Assembly: GCA_900556625.1 (NCBI GenBank)
Contig: USPQ01000010.1
Location: 1-57,131 of the forward strand
From: an uncultured Bacteroides sp.
GTDB taxonomy: Bacteria; Bacteroidota; Bacteroidia; Bacteroidales; Bacteroidaceae
Direction: 5' to 3'
DNA length: 57,131 nt
Shown: in pieces, positions 54,598 to 57,131 of the stretch
Layout: the number at the start of each line of letters is the position of its first letter
Numbering within the stretch: position 1 is the stretch's first letter
Position numbers and translations under genes: made by a program
The notes under the pieces: generated by a model
Databases searched by the model: none
What the model was told of the DNA's origin: nothing
What the model saw: the letters and a program-made list of their open reading frames with translations, nothing else

Positions 54598-56232
54598 ATG
54601 GAGAAAAAAGACAATAGCCCGGCTATCACTAAAAGCTATGCTAAAAAGATGGAAACCATCAGCCCTTTCGAACTTAAAAACAAGCTTATCGAAATGGCGG
54701 ATGAAAGTATCAAGAAAATAGCGCACACCATGCTAAATGCCGGTAGAGGAAATCCGAACTGGATTGCTACCGAACCCCGTGAGGCGTTTTTCCTGTTAGG
54801 ACAATTCGGCCTTTGTGAATGCCGCCGTGTATTCTCGTCGGAAGAAGGGATAGCGGGTATCCCGCAGAAAACAGGAATAGCCGCACGTTTCGAGGCTTTC
54901 TTGAAAGATAACGAAAAGACACCGGGAGCCGACTTGCTGAAAAAGGGATATAACTATATGTTGATGGAGCACGCAGCCGACCCGGACACGCTCGTTCATG
55001 AATGTGCGGAAGCTGTAATCGGTGACCAATATCCCGTGCCCGACCGTATTCTGCATTTTACGGAACTAATCGTACAGGATTATCTGGCGCAGGAGATGTG
55101 CGACCGCCGTCCGCCGAAAGGAACTTTCGACCTGTTCGCCACTGAAGGGGGAACGGCAGCCATGTGTTATCTGTTCGATTCACTGCAAGAGAATTTCCTA
55201 TTGAACCAGGGGGACGCCATTGCATTGATGATTCCGGTGTTTACTCCTTATATTGAGATTCCGCAATTACGACGTTACCAATTTGAGGTCACTGAAATTT
55301 CCGCTGACCAGATGACGGCTGACGGGCTGCACACCTGGCAATACAAGGATGAGGATATCGACAAGTTAAGGAACCCGAAAATCAAGGCTTTATTCATCAC
55401 CAATCCGAGTAACCCGCCCAGCTACGCACTGAGCGCTGAGACTGCGGCACGCATTGTCAACATTGTAAAGAATGACAATCCGAATCTGATGATTATTACG
55501 GATGACGTGTACGGGACATTTATCCCTCACTTCCGTTCATTGATGGCTGAATTGCCACATAATACGCTTTGCGTCTATTCTTTCTCCAAATATTTCGGAG
55601 CTACGGGATGGAGAAATGCAGTGATCGCCTTACACGAAGACAATATCTACGACAAAATGATTGCCCGCCTGTCGGAGGAGCAGAAAGAAATATTGAACAA
55701 ACGTTATTCGAGCCTTGACCTGCATCCGGAGAAGATGAAGTTTATCGACCGTATGGTAGCTGACAGCCGCCAGATCGCTTTGAATCATACGGCAGGGCTC
55801 TCTCTCCCTCAGCAAATGCAGATGAGCTTGTTTTCTCTTTTCGCTCTTCTGGATAAAGAGGACCGCTATAAGATCAAGATGCAGGATATCATCCATCGCC
55901 GTTTGCACGCATTATGGGACAATACCGGATTTACACTGGTGGAGGATCCGCTGCGCGCCGGTTATTATTCGGAAATCGATATGCTGGTGTGGGCGAAGAA
56001 ATTTTATGGGGATGATTTCGTCGCTTATCTGCAAAAGACATATAATCCGCTGGATGTGGTGTTCCGTCTCGCCAATGAGACTTCACTCGTACTGCTGAAC
56101 GGCGGTGGCTTTGCCGGCCCCAAATGGAGTGTCCGTGTATCGCTTGCCAATCTGAATGAGGCCGATTATGTGAAAATCGGGAAAAGTATCAAACGGGTGC
56201 TGGACGAGTATGCCAAAGTATGGCAGTCGTAA
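54598..56232 (+). CDS. aspD: Aspartate 4-decarboxylase / aspartate transaminase
   Basis: 544 residues, PLP-dependent fold type I. The PLP lysine is K331 in SFSKYFGATGWRNAV; FITNPSNPPSYALS and ITDDVYGTF are conserved PLP-site segments. It decarboxylates L-aspartate to L-alanine, consuming a cytoplasmic proton. With AspT this gives a proton motive force, as described in Tetragenococcus. Length suits the long 4-decarboxylase form rather than a plain transaminase of about 400 residues. Confidence 0.94.
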   Translation: MEKKDNSPAITKSYAKKMETISPFELKNKLIEMADESIKKIAHTMLNAGRGNPNWIATEPREAFFLLGQFGLCECRRVFSSEEGIAGIPQKTGIAARFEAFLKDNEKTPGADLLKKGYNYMLMEHAADPDTLVHECAEAVIGDQYPVPDRILHFTELIVQDYLAQEMCDRRPPKGTFDLFATEGGTAAMCYLFDSLQENFLLNQGDAIALMIPVFTPYIEIPQLRRYQFEVTEISADQMTADGLHTWQYKDEDIDKLRNPKIKALFITNPSNPPSYALSAETAARIVNIVKNDNPNLMIITDDVYGTFIPHFRSLMAELPHNTLCVYSFSKYFGATGWRNAVIALHEDNIYDKMIARLSEEQKEILNKRYSSLDLHPEKMKFIDRMVADSRQIALNHTAGLSLPQQMQMSLFSLFALLDKEDRYKIKMQDIIHRRLHALWDNTGFTLVEDPLRAGYYSEIDMLVWAKKFYGDDFVAYLQKTYNPLDVVFRLANETSLVLLNGGGFAGPKWSVRVSLANLNEADYVKIGKSIKRVLDEYAKVWQS

Positions 56233-56246
56233 ACAGATAATTCCTA

Positions 56247-56326
56247 AAGCGCAGATGAACACAGATGAACGCAAATTATCGCAGATAATATTTAATCTTT
56301 GCGTAAATCTGCGTTAATCTGCGCTT
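56247..56326. repeat. Imperfect palindrome of CGCAGAT/ATCTGCG type
   Basis: Arms of about 29 bp pair at 25 positions; the ends AAGCGCAGAT and ATCTGCGCTT are perfect, and ACGCAAA/TTTGCGT closes the inner part. The AGATTAACGCAGATT-like wording is of a kind I recall as dispersed in Bacteroides intergenic DNA. It may end aspD transcription. Confidence 0.75.
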
Positions 56327-56355
56327 GTTTCATAGATAGTCAGACTGAAATTTTC

Positions 56356-56363
56356 TATCTTTG
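56356..56363 (+). promoter_or_regulatory. Candidate -7 element of the small secreted protein
   Basis: TATCTTTG (TAnnTTTG), 22 bp before the chosen start codon at 56386; it rules out the longer reading frame from 56299. No clean -33 box. Confidence 0.5.
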
Positions 56364-56385
56364 TGATGAATTAACCTGTACAAAG

Positions 56386-56922
56386 ATGAAAAAACTGATT
56401 CTATTTCTTTCGCTGATATTATCTGCCGGAATCGTATCCGCACAATCGGAAATACCTTCCGACAGTATCCGCCGTGCCCCGTCAGCTAATGTAAAAGAGT
56501 TCGGCGGTTTCTTGCTGGATATGGGGATAATGAATATCACTGCCCCCCAACTTCCCAAAACAGATCTGAGTATACCGAATGTAACCAAGGACTATAATCA
56601 GCTATTCCGCATGAATACGGATGCTATCTATTCTCAAGGATTCACAGACACCTTCTCTCCTTCATATTCCGGCTTCGGATACGGATACAATTGGGGATTT
56701 TACTCTTCACCGCAGTTTATGCAGATGGGATCTTTCAAACTGAAAAACGGAATGCAAATCAATACATACGGAGATTATGATAAAGACGGATGGAGGGTTC
56801 CCAATCGAAGCGCTATGCCTTGGGAAAAGAATAATTTTCGGGGAGCATTCGAACTAAAATCAGCCAATGGTAATTTCGGAATACGAATTGAAGTGCAACA
56901 GGGGCGCAATGTCCCCTACTAA
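56386..56922 (+). CDS. Small secreted protein of unknown function
   Basis: 178 residues from MKKLILFLSLILSAG, a clear signal peptide ending near VSAQ. The longer frame from 56299 crosses the palindrome and the -7 box and is rejected. The mature part is rich in Gly, Tyr, Phe and Ser (FSPSYSGFGYGYNWGFYSSP, about 95-115) and ends with FELKSANGNFGIRIEVQQ, which suggests beta structure. I do not recognise the family. Probably periplasmic or outer-membrane associated; it appears to have its own promoter. Confidence 0.8.
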   Translation: MKKLILFLSLILSAGIVSAQSEIPSDSIRRAPSANVKEFGGFLLDMGIMNITAPQLPKTDLSIPNVTKDYNQLFRMNTDAIYSQGFTDTFSPSYSGFGYGYNWGFYSSPQFMQMGSFKLKNGMQINTYGDYDKDGWRVPNRSAMPWEKNNFRGAFELKSANGNFGIRIEVQQGRNVPY

Positions 56923-56971
56923 TTACCGGATATTTGCCCGGTGATATTAGAATTTCTAACTAAAAAAGTGT
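56923..56971 (+). terminator. Weak terminator-like hairpins after the last gene
   Basis: ATTACCGG/CCGGTGAT with a seven-base loop, directly followed by the palindrome TTAGAATTTCTAA. There is no long T-run, so termination here is uncertain. Confidence 0.4.
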
Positions 56972-57041
56972 TTAATAAAAGGGACATTGGAATATCAAAA
57001 TCTTAATCTATGTTATGAAACATACTTTTTCCCTTGGATTA

Positions 57042-57072
57042 TTTGCAGATATCACAAAAGTCCGTACCTTTG
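57042..57072 (+). promoter_or_regulatory. Strong promoter for a gene beyond the window
   Basis: TTTG (57042-57045), 19 bp, TACCTTTG (57065-57072): a full consensus match. The transcript would start near 57079. A hairpin with arms AGCAA (57118-57122) and TTGCT (57127-57131) is cut by the window end. Confidence 0.75.
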
Positions 57073-57131
57073 CAATGTGTTTTTCATAGTATTAGATTTA
57101 AGGTTAACAAAGGTTGGAGCAAGGCGTTGCT

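Noticed and set aside
1..57131. CRISPR arrays, insertion sequences, rRNA genes, prophage genes
   Set aside because: No regularly spaced direct repeats, transposase genes, rRNA sequence or phage structural genes were seen in the window.

Overview
The window looks like a Bacteroides chromosome (thetaiotaomicron/ovatus/fragilis group; species not decided). The signs are Bacteroides-type promoters (TTTG, 19-21 bp, TAnnTTTG), weak Shine-Dalgarno signals, a UpxY-led capsule operon, a DUF5112/DUF5113-type kinase, a MORN-repeat protein and two-subunit aspartate transcarbamoylase. This is a reading from sequence alone; no database search was run.

Layout. 1-75: 3' end of a tRNA and its terminator. 97-6729 (minus): AbgT-family transporter, response regulator and a very large sensor kinase, probably one operon. 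6887-7825 (plus): prs, with a hairpin shared with the convergent MORN gene (7960-9129). 9216-13970 (minus): class A PBP, short HPPK, kdsB and an M16-like protein, tightly packed behind one good promoter. 14132-15703 (minus): AAA-ATPase/DUF1703 protein. 15704-16278: gene-free stretch dense in palindromes.

16279-44956 (all minus) is a capsular polysaccharide operon. In transcription order it runs: upxY; a membrane UDP-GlcNAc 4,6-dehydratase; Wza-like and Wzc-like export proteins; fnlA-fnlB-fnlC for UDP-L-FucNAc; a flippase; an Fe-S/FrhB-like protein with a pyruvyltransferase; two hexapeptide acyltransferases; GT2 and GT4 enzymes; a membrane acyltransferase; the polymerase; another acyltransferase; more glycosyltransferases; then a conserved end block of a WbuB-like transferase, an NDP-sugar reductase/epimerase, a WecA/WbpL-like initiating transferase and WbuC. 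The middle (about 19.9-35.6 kb) is visibly more AT-rich than both ends, as expected for a serotype-specific cassette.

44976-45273 is an invertible promoter: two 25-bp inverted repeats enclose 248 bp holding one Bacteroides-type promoter, next to a tyrosine recombinase (45310-46266). As written the promoter points away from upxY, so this assembly shows the capsule operon in the OFF phase.

46759-57131 is mostly housekeeping on the plus strand: pyrB-pyrI-flavin reductase-outer membrane protein, glyA, convergent fhs, then an aspartate/alanine antiporter with aspartate 4-decarboxylase, a small secreted protein of unknown function, and a promoter for a gene beyond the window. Upstream of pyrB lies an unexplained large interrupted palindrome plus short repeats.
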